Positions 22,304 through 34,134 of a DNA stretch of 64,000 bases are shown here, piece by piece. The position numbers and the translations under genes were made by a program. This stretch comes from Pseudognaphalium luteoalbum (taxonomy: Eukaryota; Streptophyta; Magnoliopsida; Asterales; Asteraceae): NCBI GenBank assembly GCA_963422505.1, contig OY730196.1, forward strand, positions 56,264,320-56,328,319. The letters are read 5' to 3'. How positions within the stretch are numbered: position 1 is the stretch's first letter; every line of letters begins with the position of its first letter. A model generated the notes under the pieces. It saw only the letters and a list, made by a program, of their open reading frames with translations. It had not been told where the DNA came from and did no database searches.

Positions 22304-24603
22304 TGTAACATCCGCCAAATTAGGACTAGTAATTAGCGCCTAATTCTCTGTTAATACATGTAATTAGTTCTGTGTTAGGCTAATTAATGTATCTATATAT
22401 ATTGTTGAATATATACAGATGTGCGATTTAATTAAATCGTACGCTCTTTAAATCGAATACAATTTGGTTCATTTAAATACGGACGTTGGTGAACATTTTT
22501 ATTAAATATTGTAACATTATTTAAAAACACTATTATATCACAAATATTGTTTTGATAATATTCATAACTATTTCGTATCGTACGAACAAAGTCTACGCGC
22601 TAAAATGTTAAACGCGCAAACAACCGAAGTAAAGTTAAAGTTACAAATTATAACTCAATTATTAAGTATTTGATGAAATACTTCAAGTATAATCTTGAAT
22701 AAATATCTGTATTTTAAAACTTATAATTAAACGTAATAAAATAATTATTTAACATTTAAACAACCGAGAAAACGAACACCGCACGGAGTGCAAATGCAGG
22801 GGATTAAAATGTTGGAGAGGCCACACAGCGGAGGCATTCCCAAACCGGCCCAACACCCCCCACTCTTCCCCTCCTTTCTCATTTTTCACTTACACCATCT
22901 CTCTCTCCTTCTCATTTCCTCTCAAATCCACACACCTACACCCAAACTCCCTCTTTGCTCTCAAATCGCAGCAGCCGAAACCACCGAAAACACCACTAAA
23001 AATCATTCATCATCATCATCAAGAACAAGCCCAAGGATCATCATCATCTTCTCCATCTCCATTTTCATCAAAAAGTAAGGTTTTACTCACTCTCTCTCTA
23101 GAAATCATTTCTCTTTCTAGAAATTACTTAGATATTGTGAACATACATGTTAGAAGCTTTTTATAACATTAAAACGCCCAAAAATCGAACAAAAACTCAT
23201 TTTTGAAGCTTAAAATCGTTGATCAGCCAATTTCGCGAGCTGAGATCCAATCTCGGTTCGCAGTGCAAACTCGGTTCGCAGCGCAATCTCGGTTCGCACC
23301 GCGAACTCGGTTCGCAGTGCAATCTCGGTTCGGTTCGCGAACTCGGTTCGCAGTGCAAACTCGGTTCGCAATGCAAACTCGGTTCGCAGTGCAATCTCGG
23401 TTCGCAGTGCAATCTTGGTCCGCGGTCAACCCTGGTCAACATTTTTAAGCACTTTGAAATTTACTTAAAATGGGCACCAAATGATGATAATTAACTAATA
23501 TGATATTAAACCAATGCAAGAACGGTTAACACACATTTTTTTAAGTATACAAATGAATTGAAACATAATAATAATGTTTTTGAGAATTATTATAACACAC
23601 CGTCACCAACAGGCCGTACACGTTTTCAAAACATAATCAAATCAACCAAATCATAGTAATTTGAACATTATAGTTGGACAAACAACTACAAAGGTAGTCT
23701 TTTAAGATGTCAAATCGATTAATAACTATCGCGTGTCGTGGACACCCTCAGGTTACAAGTCTTCGGACATCAATTCACAGCTAATCAATTCAAGTTTATT
23801 TTGATAAACACTCAAGGCTCCGGTGAGTCTCATGGCTCCTCTTTTTACTGTTTTACTAGGGGTGTGATACATTGCTCTGTTTTTAACACGTGAACGTGAG
23901 TACATATTTCAATATACTACATGAGTTGTTTTCAACTAATCAAATCAAAGCCCTCCATCAGTATAGTCTGGTAATACGAAAGTAGCGTGAATATTAGTAT
24001 ATGGTACCATATAGGATTGACCCACCTCGTCCGGGTTAGTCGCGCTAACCTCTGCAACGGACGTACTAATATTTGGGAAAACGAGTGTAGATTAGGCATT
24101 CATGGAGGCACCTCGCTCGGAATTCTCTATATGGGACCCGACCCTCGAGTTAAGCTCAGACTATGCGCTCATGGTTGTATCCACTATCAGTATCATTTGC
24201 TGGATGCAAATCAACATTTAAATCTTGCGGTTCACACACTATTATTTGATATCTAAACCTGTGAGCTCACTAGCGTTAGCTGACCCATTTTAGCATGTAT
24301 CACAGGTACTCAGCAGTAGATTTGGACTGCCCCTCAGGATGCATATTAGCTCGAGTCTCCATGCAAACTTCAGAGATTTCATTGCATTATTAGATTTTGT
24401 ATAAGTAATTATGTACTTAAATCTCTCATATTATGAACATGAGCTATGTACGGGTTCAAACTGTTGTAAACATTTTAATATTAATGTATTTTTGTTAAAA
24501 CGACGCATGTAGAGTCGTTTGCTATATATCTATGTGCTTTGATTATTGATTAGTAACACCCAAAATCTTTCTTCCGCTAAACAATGAATTTGGGGGTGTT
24601 ATA
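22304..24603 (+). repeat. Element D 3' LTR
   Basis: Matches the 5' LTR throughout, with small indels. The terminal GTGTTACA has become GTGTTATA, a C-to-T change at the very end. The GTTCGCAG array (23251-23424) and the splice-site pair (23075 and 24305) are retained. Confidence 0.9.
23251..23424. repeat. CTCGGTTCGCAGTGCAA tandem array in D 3' LTR
   Basis: The same unit as in the 5' LTR array, with about one additional copy. This shows slippage or unequal exchange after insertion. Confidence 0.9.
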
Positions 24604-24609
24604 TAGAGG

Positions 24610-24716
24610 CACATGTTAGCAAAAGGTGGTAAAGTTGCTAGCACATGTACCCTAAATCGTGAAAAGGTCTAGCACGTGTACCCTAAAGTTGCGAAAAAGG
24701 TCTAGCACGTGTACCC
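24610..24716 (-). promoter_or_regulatory. G-box/E-box array upstream of the LTR C TATA box
   Basis: CACATG at 24610-24615 and 24642-24647 and CACGTG at 24673-24678 and 24706-24711 recur every 31-33 bp. The last three sit in a shared TAGCAC(A/G)TGTACCCT context. CACGTG is the plant G-box bound by bHLH and bZIP factors. With element D removed, the array begins about 30 bp upstream of the TATA box (15319-15326) on the minus strand. That is the U3 enhancer position in plant LTRs. Confidence 0.55.
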
Positions 24717-25319
24717 TGTGAGTACTAGCTAGGATGGAAAAGCAGCCGGGGGACGGGGGAAGGCAGCCGGAACCGCCACCATGGCCGCCAGCTGCGGCTG
24801 GCAGCCTGTCGCCTCGGTTCGCCGTCTTTTGCTTCGTTTTCTGATTCGCGCGTATCTTCTTAATTATGCGTTCGTTTTCATTGATTCTTTTTCCGTTGGA
24901 TTCATTTTTCAAAAACGAAGACTTTGATGAAAAGAAATCCTTGAAATGCATATCTGATCTTTAGATGTCTCGTACGAATCGTTTGAATCTTCTGGTGTAC
25001 GTAGAATCTTCATTCTTCATCCGTTTTTGCTGATTCTTCTTCTGTTGGATTCGTATTTTGAAAATGAACATCTTGGATAAAATGGATCTTGGTGATGAGT
25101 ACTTTGTCTCTAAATCTTATTTCGGATGCCTTGAATCTTCAACTGTGTGTGGAACCTTTATTTTTTGTGCGTTTTGCTTGATATTTCTCGTGTGTCATCA
25201 TTTTGATCTTCTAGGAAAAGTTTCTTTGATTTGAGCATCATTTGAGTCCAAATGCCAAGTATTGCTCTAGAATGAGAGAGATATCATTGCTAAAAACATG
25301 ACTTTTTAAGGCGATATCA

Positions 25320-27859
25320 AGTATCCCACACTTAGAGTTTTGCTTGTCCTCATGCAAATTTTCAGAAAAACTGCTTTGAAAGTCTGGAAGGGTGACTTCG
25401 TATCTTAAAGAACTTTGGTTCCTGCAGGCTGGGTGAAAAGATTTTGAACAGGGTTTTAACCCTTGATGTTTCCCAAACTACTGGTTTTAACAAGCTCTCT
25501 CTTCAATCTTCATGATGTAAGATATACATGACCAGGGCCCTCACAGGTGGTCACTCAATTCACTCAGTGTGTCAGGTTTCCTAATTTCTAATTCACTTCG
25601 GGGCCAGTCATGCAGCTCTTTCATCGTCATAAGCTTGGTCGAGAATCAGATCTGCAATACTTAAATGGGGATGGTGCTAATTATCCCTAGACATTTGTAA
25701 GAGGGTGGGGATGGTTATGGAAGAGGGGTTTTGTAGGTGGCTTAGTGGGGTTTTGATACAGCCTAAGATTTTGTCTGTGATGACTTATCTTTGATGTTTT
25801 AGTGATACCTCTTTTTGAATTTCTCTCTTTGAGAGCCTTCTTTTTCGTGTTTTCATTTGAAGAACCTTCCCCTTGGCATTAAATGATCCTTGGGTCTTTT
25901 AGTTTTTTGGTTCCTCCTGGTAGCTTTTTTTTTGCTGAATTATGATTTTCTTCAGAGTTCCTCTTCTCTTTTTGGATGGTATTTTTATCTTTCGGGGATT
26001 GCAATGTGTTTCTTGCAGTAATTCTTCTTGATAGAATAGAAACTTAGGCAATGGCCAAGAGATGTAAAGGAAGGGTTGGTTTCTTGAAGTGAGTTTTTGA
26101 AAAGGCTAAGGTTCAACAAGTTTTTTACTTGATCTTCAATGCTGAAAGTGAGCATTGGTTGGGTTAGGCTTGAAAACAGGGGTTTTTACGGGAGGGTTTT
26201 ATCCTAGGAAATGTCAAGATCCTCTAATTGCACCTTCATCACGTATGACGCCCGTCTTTGTAGTTTTGAAATGTATTGCTCGAGAAAGTTCTAACTTGAA
26301 AGGCATACATCGGCACACTCTCAATCAAAAAGTGAAGCATTAAAGGTAAATGTTTTTATATGACTCAAGATTCCTCACTTATTTTGGTGGTTTAATGCCT
26401 AGTCATGCGATTTTTTGTTTTGAAACTTAGTTTGAAAGTTTTACAAAGAGTTTTGCCCGTTATTGTCAATTTCCCAAACCTTTGAACTTTCATTGACCAG
26501 AAATACCCTTTTTAGACTTTCTTTGATTCAAAAATTTGAAAATTTTGTTGAAAATCTGAGTTTGCTTAAAATATTGATCAAAATTTTATGTTGCACTTCA
26601 GTAGTGAATACTACTGTTATCCCACACTTAATAGAACATTATCCCTAATGTTATATTTCTAAGTTAGGTTAATCCCACACTTAGATTTTTGAATGAGGGT
26701 CAATATTTTCGAAGTCATTCTCTGTTTGTGGGTCATAATCCCATACTTAGAGTTTTACTTAGAGTTTTAGTGTGTTTAGTCAAGCAAAGTAAGGTTAGAA
26801 GAGATACTTCCTTATATTGCGTGCGTAGCCATTGGATTTATGGACCAGATTCAAGTGTGTGAATTCGCTGGAAATGGACCAGGCTCATTCAAAATGAAGT
26901 TGTTCCATAATTTCCACGTCGAGTTCTGCATAATAAATATCCTTCGGGAAACACAAATGTCAATATACATTAATACTAAATAGAAATAACATAACTAATA
27001 ATAGCTAATCCATATCAGCGTAGAGCGCCTCCCAATCGGTGAAGTCATCATCCATAAAGATCATGTTTTTAATGACCGATGTAGGTGATGATGACTCCAT
27101 GATGGTATAGACCAGAAATGCAGTGCCATCCTGTGGATCCTGAATTCAAGCATCTACTGCAGTGATCTCCTCCTCTAGTGGGTCCGTAATAGTGGGGTGG
27201 TCCTGCGCAGTCAGGTTCCAAGCGGAATAGGTCCCACGGTGGAATGTGCGGAGCGGGATCAGGTCCCATCTAAAAAGGGCACACAGGTGTGGAAGGAAGG
27301 CTCAGAGCAGTGTGGATCTCAGTGATGACAGTGTGCTGGACCTCGAGGGCTCTCAGTATCGACCAAGTGACAGCAGGGTCCGTGGTAGTCACACCATGAT
27401 GAAAGGTGGGTATTCTGGAGGTCCCTGCGGTTTGTCCCTCTGATCGGCGAGATGAAGGTAACCTGGCATGGATGGAACGTAAAAGGAATGTCTCCTGAAC
27501 GTTCACCTCCACCAAGTCTGCCAAGGTCTCGTCAAATCGAGGGGGCGGTGACTGCGATCCCCTGATGGTCCTCATGCTACTGCCGGGTGATGAACTCTAG
27601 GAGTGATACATGGAACGTGAGCGTCTCTGACTAGGGGCTCGTGCTCTAGCTAGCTGCGAACTCATCCTGCAAAATACAAAAGGTTAATGGTCTAGCATAA
27701 TCATTATCCTTTTATAAGGCGAGGTACTGCATAAGAATGGATTAGGTCAAACACAAAAGAAAAATTAATGCTGCAAATATAAAATAGGCTTAGGATGCCT
27801 CCCAAGAGCGCTTTGTTTATCGAGTCTCGTAGCTTGACTCATTCATACCTACTATTCTA
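25320..27859 (-). other. Element C 3' region between integrase and 3' LTR
   Basis: 2.5 kb without a long open frame. The polypurine tract AAGTGTGGGATA (minus strand, about 25322-25333) lies next to the 3' LTR. Similar CTAAGTGTGGGAT words recur near 26617, 26668 and 26729. Athila elements often carry an envelope-like frame here; only the decayed stretch at 27069-27665 could correspond. Confidence 0.6.
27069..27665 (-). pseudogene. Possible env-like ORF remnant of element C
   Basis: On the minus strand a splice-acceptor-like TATTTTGCAG precedes ATG at 27665. The frame that follows (MSSQLARARAPSQRRSRS, then a stop, then an open stretch 27575-27270 and another piece to 27069) is Arg/Ser/Pro-rich at its start. 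Athila-type elements have a third frame at this position, proposed to be expressed from a spliced RNA. I see no transmembrane segment or motif that proves identity, so this rests on position and the acceptor site. Confidence 0.35.
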
Positions 27860-29230
27860 TTAGGGTGGTTCGTAGTTATAGACTTCCTCGGTTGTGGAAA
27901 AGTCTTCTACGTAGTGTTTTAATCGGTGACCGTTTACTTTGAAATTCCCGTTTGGAGCCTCAAGTTCGATGGCACCATAAGGAAATACTTTAGAGATTGT
28001 GAATGGACCGATCTACCATGTTTTGAATTTACCAGAAAACTTCTTAAATCGGGAGTTAAAGAGTAGAACTTTATCACCTGGATTGAAGCGTGTGGGGCGG
28101 AGCTTTGAATCGTGGAGCAACTTGGTTCTTTCCTTGAATTTGTAGGAGCTTTCATAAGCTTGATCTCTTAACTCTGCTAGCTGGTTCAGTTGCATTTTCT
28201 GATGCGTTCCCGTTATCATAGGATCTAAGCTACGGTTTTTCAGCGCCTAGTAAGCTTTGTATTCGAGTTCAATCGGGAGATGACATGCTTTTCCATAAAC
28301 GAGCCTATAGGGGGTTGTTCCTAATGGCATTTTATAAGTTGTTTGGAATGCCCATAAAGCATCGTCTAGCTTATCTACCCATCTCTCCTTGTGCTGACCA
28401 ACTGTTCGTTCCAAGATCTTTTTTAGTGTTCGGTTTGTAAATTTTGTTTTCCCATTCGTCTGCGGGTGATAGGCCGTAGAGGTCTTGTGGGTAACACCGT
28501 ACTGTTGCAACAGTTTCATAAACTAAGTATTGCAAAAGTGTGTGCCTCGATCGCTGATGATTGCTCGAGGGGTTCCAAACCGACAGAATAGATGTTTTAA
28601 GAACTTGGTTACGACCCTTGAGTCATTTGTTGGAATGGCTTGAGCTTCGACCCATCTGGATACGTAATCGACAGCTACTAGAATGTATTCTTTTCCGTAC
28701 GATTTTGGAAATGGTCCCATGAAATCTAATCCCCATATGTCAAATATTTCACATGCTTGGATATTCATCAACGGCATTTCGTTACGCATTGTGATATTTC
28801 CAAACCTTTGGCAAATATCGCAATATTTCACCAAGTCTTGTGCATCTCTGAAAATAGTAGGTCAGTACAATCTTGAGTCGTAAACTTTCTTTGCTGTCAA
28901 ATTGGCCGCATGATGTCCTTCGGTGGGTCCGTGATGGCTTTTGTGGAGTATGTGTTCGGCTTCTTTCCCATCGACACATCTTCTCACAATCTGGTAGGGA
29001 CAAACCTTGAACAAATATGGATCATCCCAAAAGTAATGTTTGACGTCGCGGAAGAATTTTTGTCTTCGTGATGATATCATCCCTTTCCTTGTGATCCCTC
29101 CAACTACGGAATTGGCAATGTTTGCAAACCAAGGATCGTCAGTGAACTGCGAGCCTTGCATTTGTTCTCTTAAACTCATTAACTGCTCTTCTGGAAATCG
29201 ATCTTTAATATCTCTTTCTGCAAGTTGTTC
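27860..29230 (-). pseudogene. pol: Element C integrase, broken
   Basis: The HHCC zinc-binding part is at about 28810-28990 (HKSHHGPTEGHH ... CDICQR). The core has IWGLDFMGPFP and SDRGTHF Asp motifs. A stop near 28520 interrupts it. In the third motif, where the family has NGQTE, this copy reads NGKTKFTNR, so the catalytic Glu is Lys. The C-terminal part has GDKVLLFNSRFKKFSGK and, after a stop near 28013, GPFTISKVFPYGA. There is no chromodomain. Translation would end at 27860. The enzyme would have inserted the cDNA into the genome; this copy is inactive. Confidence 0.88.
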
Positions 29231-31190
29231 CATTGATGGATTTTCAAGTCGACTTAAATGATCTGCGATGACATTTTCTGCTCCTTTCTTATCTTTTATC
29301 TCGATGCCGAATTCTTGTAGGAATAGCATCCATCGTAACAATCTGGGCTTTGCGTCTTGCTTTTTGAAGAGGTATTTTAGGGGTGAGTGATCCGTGTACA
29401 CTATTGTTTTGGACAGTATTAGGTAGAATCTAAATTTGTCAAAGGCAAGCCTTATGGCTAGCAGCTCATTCTCGGTGGTTGCGTAGTTCTCTTGAGCGTA
29501 TGTGAGTGTTTTGCTAGAGTATTAGATTAATCGAAAGTAATTATCCTTCCTCTGTCCTAGAACTGCCCAAACTACGAAATCACTAGCGTCGCACATGATC
29601 TCAAATGGTAGACTCCAATCTGGAGCGACCATGATTGGTGCATTGGTTAGCTCCTTTTTCAGGTATTTGAAAACCTTCATGCAGTTCTCATCAAACACAT
29701 ACTTGATGTCTTTTCCTAGCAGGTGGGTGATAGGTCAAGAAATCTTGGAGAAATCCTTGATAAAACGGCGGTAGAACCCAACGTGTCCTAGAAAGCTTCG
29801 AATGGCTTTAACGTTGGTTGGTGGCGGTAGTTTGGTAATGGTTTGGACTTTTGCTTTATCTACTTCGATTCCTGAGCTTGATATCCAATGTCCTAAAACT
29901 ATTCATTCTTTCACCATAAAGTGACATTTTTCCCAATTCAAGACAAGATTTGATTCTTCACACTTGGCGAGCATTCTATCGAGGTTGGATAGACATGATG
30001 CGAAAGAGTCTCCAAAGACCGAAAAATCATCCATAAAGACTTCCATGCATTGTTCAATCATGTCATGGAAAATTGCAACCATGCATCTCTGAAATGTTGC
30101 AGGTGCGTTGCATAATCCAAACGGCATTCATCGGTATGCAAATGTTCCGTATGGGCATGTGAACGTTGTCTTCTCCTGGTCCTTCGGATCGAGCGGTATT
30201 TGGAAATACCCAAAGAACCGATCAAGGAAACAGTAGAATTCATTTCCTGATAGCCTTTCGATCATTTGGTCAATAAATGGAAGCGGGAAGTGATCCTTAC
30301 GAGTTGCTTCGTTTAACTTCCGGTAATCGATGCAAACCCTCCAACCGGTTACCGTCCGAGTTGGTATAAGTTCATTTTCTTCGTTTGTGATTACCGTCAT
30401 TCCTCCTTTCTTCGGGACGAATTGAACAGGGCTAACCCAAGGTGGGTCAGATATTTGGTAAATCAATCCAGCATCTAAGAGTTTGATAACCTCTTGTTTT
30501 ACCACGTCCTGAATCTTAGGATTTACCCTTCTCTTCCTTTGTACGGATGGTTTGAAATCGTTCTCCATGTGTATCTTGTGTGTGCAATAGTTGGGACTGA
30601 TTCCTTGTATATCAGAAATTTTCCATGCGATTGCCTTCTTATGCAATTTCAGAACTTCGATGAGTTGAACTTTCTCCTCGGGTTTTAACTCTTGTGATAT
30701 TATCACCGGGAGTTGTGATGTTCCATGGAGGTAAGCGTACTCAAGGTGGGGTGGTAATTCTTTTAATTCAAGGTTTGGTGGTTCTTCAATAGACGGCTTC
30801 ATTCTAGCTATCTCATCTCTATTCAATTTCTCATATTCAGCTTGGAATGGCGCATCGTCTATCTCGGGTTCAGACGTGGAGATTGATGCTATTTCAACCC
30901 ATTCGGTTTTATTTGAGAATTCGTCCGTCTTTAGCTCGTATTTGTTGACTGATGATGAGGAAACTTCATCATTTCTGGTGAGGATGATCTCTCCGTCGTC
31001 GGTGAATTGGTATTCTTGATATTGAGCGGATGAGGATTGGTTTATGGTGATTTCGGGGTTTGGAAATGGTAGTGGTATAGGTTGGTTGGCTAATTGTGGT
31101 TCAAATGCCTATGGCTCAACACTCATTACCTTGAATGAATCTAGGATTTCTTCAATTGAAGGAAATGGGTTTGGTCCATTGAACATGGGT
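29231..31190 (-). pseudogene. pol: Element C RT and RNase H, broken
   Basis: The RT is open from 30826 to 30128 (RTVTGWRVCIDYRKLNEATRKD). Motif A reads YCFLDRFFGYFQI, keeping the Asp but with the usual Gly-Phe-Ser changed. A TGA near 30128 stands in place of an Arg before MPFGLCNAPATFQRC, and the catalytic VFMDDFSVFG motif follows. Another stop is at 29903. RNase H has the CDASDF and TENELLA motifs, a stop near 29520, then VYTDHSPLKYL and IADHLSRL. Upstream of 30826 an acidic linker of about 120 residues joins protease and RT. Confidence 0.9.
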
Positions 31191-31860
31191 TTATCTCTTT
31201 TTAGCCAAGATATCGGTGTACCGCACCCTAATGGAACAACGATGTTTGACATCGGTGCGAGGAGATTTCTTTTCAAACAGGGGAAATAGTAGTTCGTCGG
31301 ATGTTGTTGGCGAAGTGATTGCGGAATGCAGCCCAGGGTCCTCGTTATATAGCTTCCGAATGGTCATTACGGTGTTGGGTATCGGATCCCGGCTAGATAG
31401 TGCTAGTACTTCATGGATATGTTCATCAAAAATATCTTGCATGGTATCACACAAACCAAGGTCCTCTTCCAGAGGTTGCTTCATTAATCGATCGACATTA
31501 AAGGTGACCTCCTCTTTCCCAACTCTTAATTTTAAAGATTTTTCGTTAACGTCAATTACGGTCTTGGCAGTATTTAGGAATGGTCTGCCTAGGATGAGCG
31601 GGATATGGGTGTCTTCCTCTATGTCCATGACAATGAAGTCTACTGGAAAAACGAACTTATCGACTTTGACCATAACATCTTCAGCAATTCCTCGAGGGAG
31701 CTTAACTGATCTGTCAGCTAATTGGATAGTCATACGAGTAGGTAATAGGTCATCTAGTCCTAATTTCTTATAGAGGGAATAAGGCATAAGATTAACACTA
31801 GCACCTAGGTCTGCTAAGGCATTACTAACTTAAATTCCTTGGAGAAAACAGGGTATAGTA
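31191..31860 (-). pseudogene. pol: Element C aspartic protease, broken
   Basis: The catalytic DLGASVNLMP motif is near 31785-31815, followed by LADRSVKLPRGIAEDVMV and LILGRPFLNTAKTVIDV, the flap and distal parts of Athila-like proteases. Just upstream a TAA stands where element E has CAA (IQVSNA). The domain would cut the gag-pol polyprotein. A frame change near 31190 disconnects it from RT. Confidence 0.85.
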
Positions 31861-32604
31861 AAGCATCCAGTATCGCCTAATTTAGGTGGGAGACCATTTT
31901 GTAAAATTAAAGAACATTCAACATTCAAGGGTAAACTAACTATTTGCCTAAGTTTTTCTTTGTTTGAAAGGAGTTCTTTAAAGAATTTGGCACATGAGGG
32001 CATTTCTACTAAAGCATCTTATAATCTAACATTTAAGTGTAGGCTTTTTAAATATTTCCAGATATTTACCGAATTGGGCTTCTTGCTTTTCCTATTTTAG
32101 TCTACCAGGATAAGGTATTCTCGTGTGAGGTACATTATCTGGAGTTTTGGATGGGTCAGATGTTTTGACAGGGATGCCAATTAACACATTTCCACTAGGT
32201 GTAAGTGTGGGTAAAGAAGTGTTTTTCGGGGTATTATCTGGTGGTGGTGGATCAACTTTGGTTACTTTTTGGGGGTATTATCTGGTGGTAGTCACGATTA
32301 ACACATCATCACTTGGTGGATGAGTGGTGTCATTAGTGATTGCCGACGTACTTTCCTCAATAAAACTTAAGTTTTTCAAAATAGATTCCATGTTAGAGAT
32401 TATTTTCTCTGAATTTTTTATCATGGCGTCAATGTTATTTTGAAATCCGGTTACTCTTTTGTTTATAACATTTTGTTCGAACATAAAATCTGATAAATAT
32501 TGTTTTGAGAAAGGTAAGTGGTTTGTAGGTGAGGAAACAGCCAAAAGTTGGGTTAAAGATTCATTTGGTGTGGGGATAGTCCAATAAGAATAGGGTGTTG
32601 ACAT
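31861..32604 (-). pseudogene. gag: Element C gag C-terminal remnant
   Basis: The 32604-32278 frame (about 108 residues) aligns with the end of the element E gag: QYLSDFMFEQNVINKRV and DAMIKNSEKII match HYTETLTNFMVDQMNINKQV and DALLKISEDLI. The first roughly 290 gag residues, including the capsid core, are missing. The remnant starts only 130 bp from the primer-binding site, so an internal deletion removed the leader and capsid. The proline- and glycine-rich linker toward protease (32277-31861) is frameshifted. Confidence 0.75.
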
Positions 32605-32735
32605 GATTAGTCAAGAGTGGTTAAACTAAAACTAAACTAATCCTAAAGGTAAAAAGGTAACTTTTGATCGATGTTGATCTCTCAAAAGGATCGCTAAGCA
32701 ATAAAGTTGCTAAATTCCTAAAATTCGGTTGCCGA

Positions 32736-32756
32736 CGTTCCCCGGCAGCGGTGCCA
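32736..32756 (-). promoter_or_regulatory. Element C primer-binding site (Asp-tRNA type)
   Basis: The minus strand reads TGGCACCGCTGCCGGGGAAC six bases inside the LTR. Athila-group elements use a primer-binding site of this type, resembling the 3' end of tRNA-Asp; element E has TGGCGCCGCTGCC in the same position. Confidence 0.8.
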
Positions 32757-34002
32757 AAAACTTGTTGTCTCACGCACCGGTCGTTGATTTCTAATGGTGA
32801 TATGAGGCAGCAATGGGTTTTAGATTTATATTGCTGGGGCCTAGGGTTACTACTATGCTAATCAAAGGGCTAGCAAAGGACAAGTATGACCTAGGATCGT
32901 TCTTCAAAGCGCGGCAAATTGAAGCTAGGGGATTTAGAAACTTTTATGTATTTAGCTAGGGATAAAAGAGTTGGTTTTGGTTTCGGGTTTTCTACTCTAA
33001 ATTAAACTAAACTAAACTAAACTAAAAAGTGGAGGTTACTTCGGGCGTTCAACAATTTAAGAGATTGTCTACTATGAAGTGGTTTAGGAGTTGTTAAATA
33101 TGGAGAGTTTTAATCGGGATAAGTTCGTAAGTTAATGTGAGCTATTACTACAATCCTTCTATCGGGCTGTCGCGGAAGTGTCCACAATTAGGAAAATAGA
33201 ATGTCACGTGGGTTGCAGAATATATTAAAGCATACACCAAAAGTTCTCTCAAATGTATACCCATATTATCCGACAGTTAATCTCGAATACTATTTCCCAA
33301 TCTCGGTCGTCAGAGATGTCCGAATCATGGCATAGTTTTTTGAATAAACAATCTTATGAACGAGGTTTACCCTCGCCGGAATAGGTTGGACTAACAGGTC
33401 TAGGCGGCTGGATAATATGTCATCACTTATCCGTACGAATTATCAACATTACTCAGGTATGCAAGAAAACATGGTTGTTTTGTACTACAAATGGAAACTT
33501 AAGTAATACGGTTGTTATTCGATTCATAATATAACTACCTTCAGTCGTTCTCGACTTGCATACATTTGTACTTCGCCGTAGGCGTTTCCAGTACTATATC
33601 AAAGAACAGTCAAATAGGGGCCGTCATATTACTTCACGATTGATAACACGCAAAAAGTCAAGTTTTTGTGCGTTATTATCTCACCTTTTTAGCCCGATTA
33701 TGGATAAAAACATTCGAAATATATATTTTATTACTAAATTTCATAATGATGGCTAAAATATAGACGATACTTCAAGAATCAACCAAAAAGGCCTAAAAAC
33801 GAATAAAATAGAGCACAAACGATCTTAAGCATTCTCATTCACGTGTTTTAGCACTTTTTGAATTCCGCTTGGAATTATGACCTCTAACCTATGTCATTTT
33901 CTTCCTTAGTAAATTACGAATGCGTGGATATAAAGAACGCTCAAAACGAGTTACGCCCAAATGAAGAATTAAGGCAACCGAAGACCGAGATACGGGAGAT
34001 CC

Positions 34003-34134
34003 TAGCCGTATACAGCCGAGACCAAGTCGTATACAGCCTGTTCCAACCGTATACGGCCGGGGTCCAGCCGTATACGGCCAATCTCTCCCGTATACGGCCT
34101 GGTCCCTCCCGAATACGGCCAATCTCTCCCGTAT
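34003..34134. repeat. GCCGTATACGGC palindrome array in solo LTR G
   Basis: About seven copies of CCGTATACGGCC or one-base variants, spaced about 16-22 bp, lie roughly 100-230 bp upstream of the TATA-like box. The core GCCGTATACGGC is a perfect 12-bp palindrome. Confidence 0.9.

Larger units (their letters stand above)
15358..24603 (+). mobile_element. Element D: Tekay-type chromovirus, structurally complete
   Basis: A 9,246-bp Ty3/gypsy element. The target-site duplication tagag (15353-15357 and 24604-24608) is perfect. It has LTRs of 2,277 and 2,300 bp, an initiator-Met primer-binding site, gag, protease, RT, RNase H, integrase with a C-terminal chromodomain, and a polypurine tract, all in canonical order. 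The chromodomain and domain order put it in the chromovirus branch, and the WNSRRGPEFTWEWED ending fits the Tekay/Del lineage. Coding is broken by at least three frameshifts and several stops, so it is not autonomous now. It lies inside the 3' LTR of element C. Confidence 0.92.
13689..25319 (-). repeat. Element C 3' LTR (split by element D)
   Basis: Segments 13689-15357 and 24609-25319, about 2.38 kb joined. The left end TGTTGTCTCACGC matches the inner end of the 5' LTR at 32763. The right end, read on the minus strand, begins TGATATCGCC, similar to the TGATCGCGCC start of LTR E1. Positions 13689-14563 match 32763-33640, and 14564-15125 match 53222-53718 apart from an 80-bp gap in the latter. 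It contains a minus-strand TATA box (15319-15326) and a G-box array (24610-24716) that would be adjacent without D. Confidence 0.85.

Noticed and set aside
24652..24951. 99-codon minus-strand frame near the G-box array
   Set aside because: Lies in the U3 part of LTR C, has no domain, and its composition follows the local GC-rich patch.
26155..26648. Two 61-62 codon plus-strand frames in the element C 3' region
   Set aside because: Antisense to the element, no conserved motif, AT-rich by chance.
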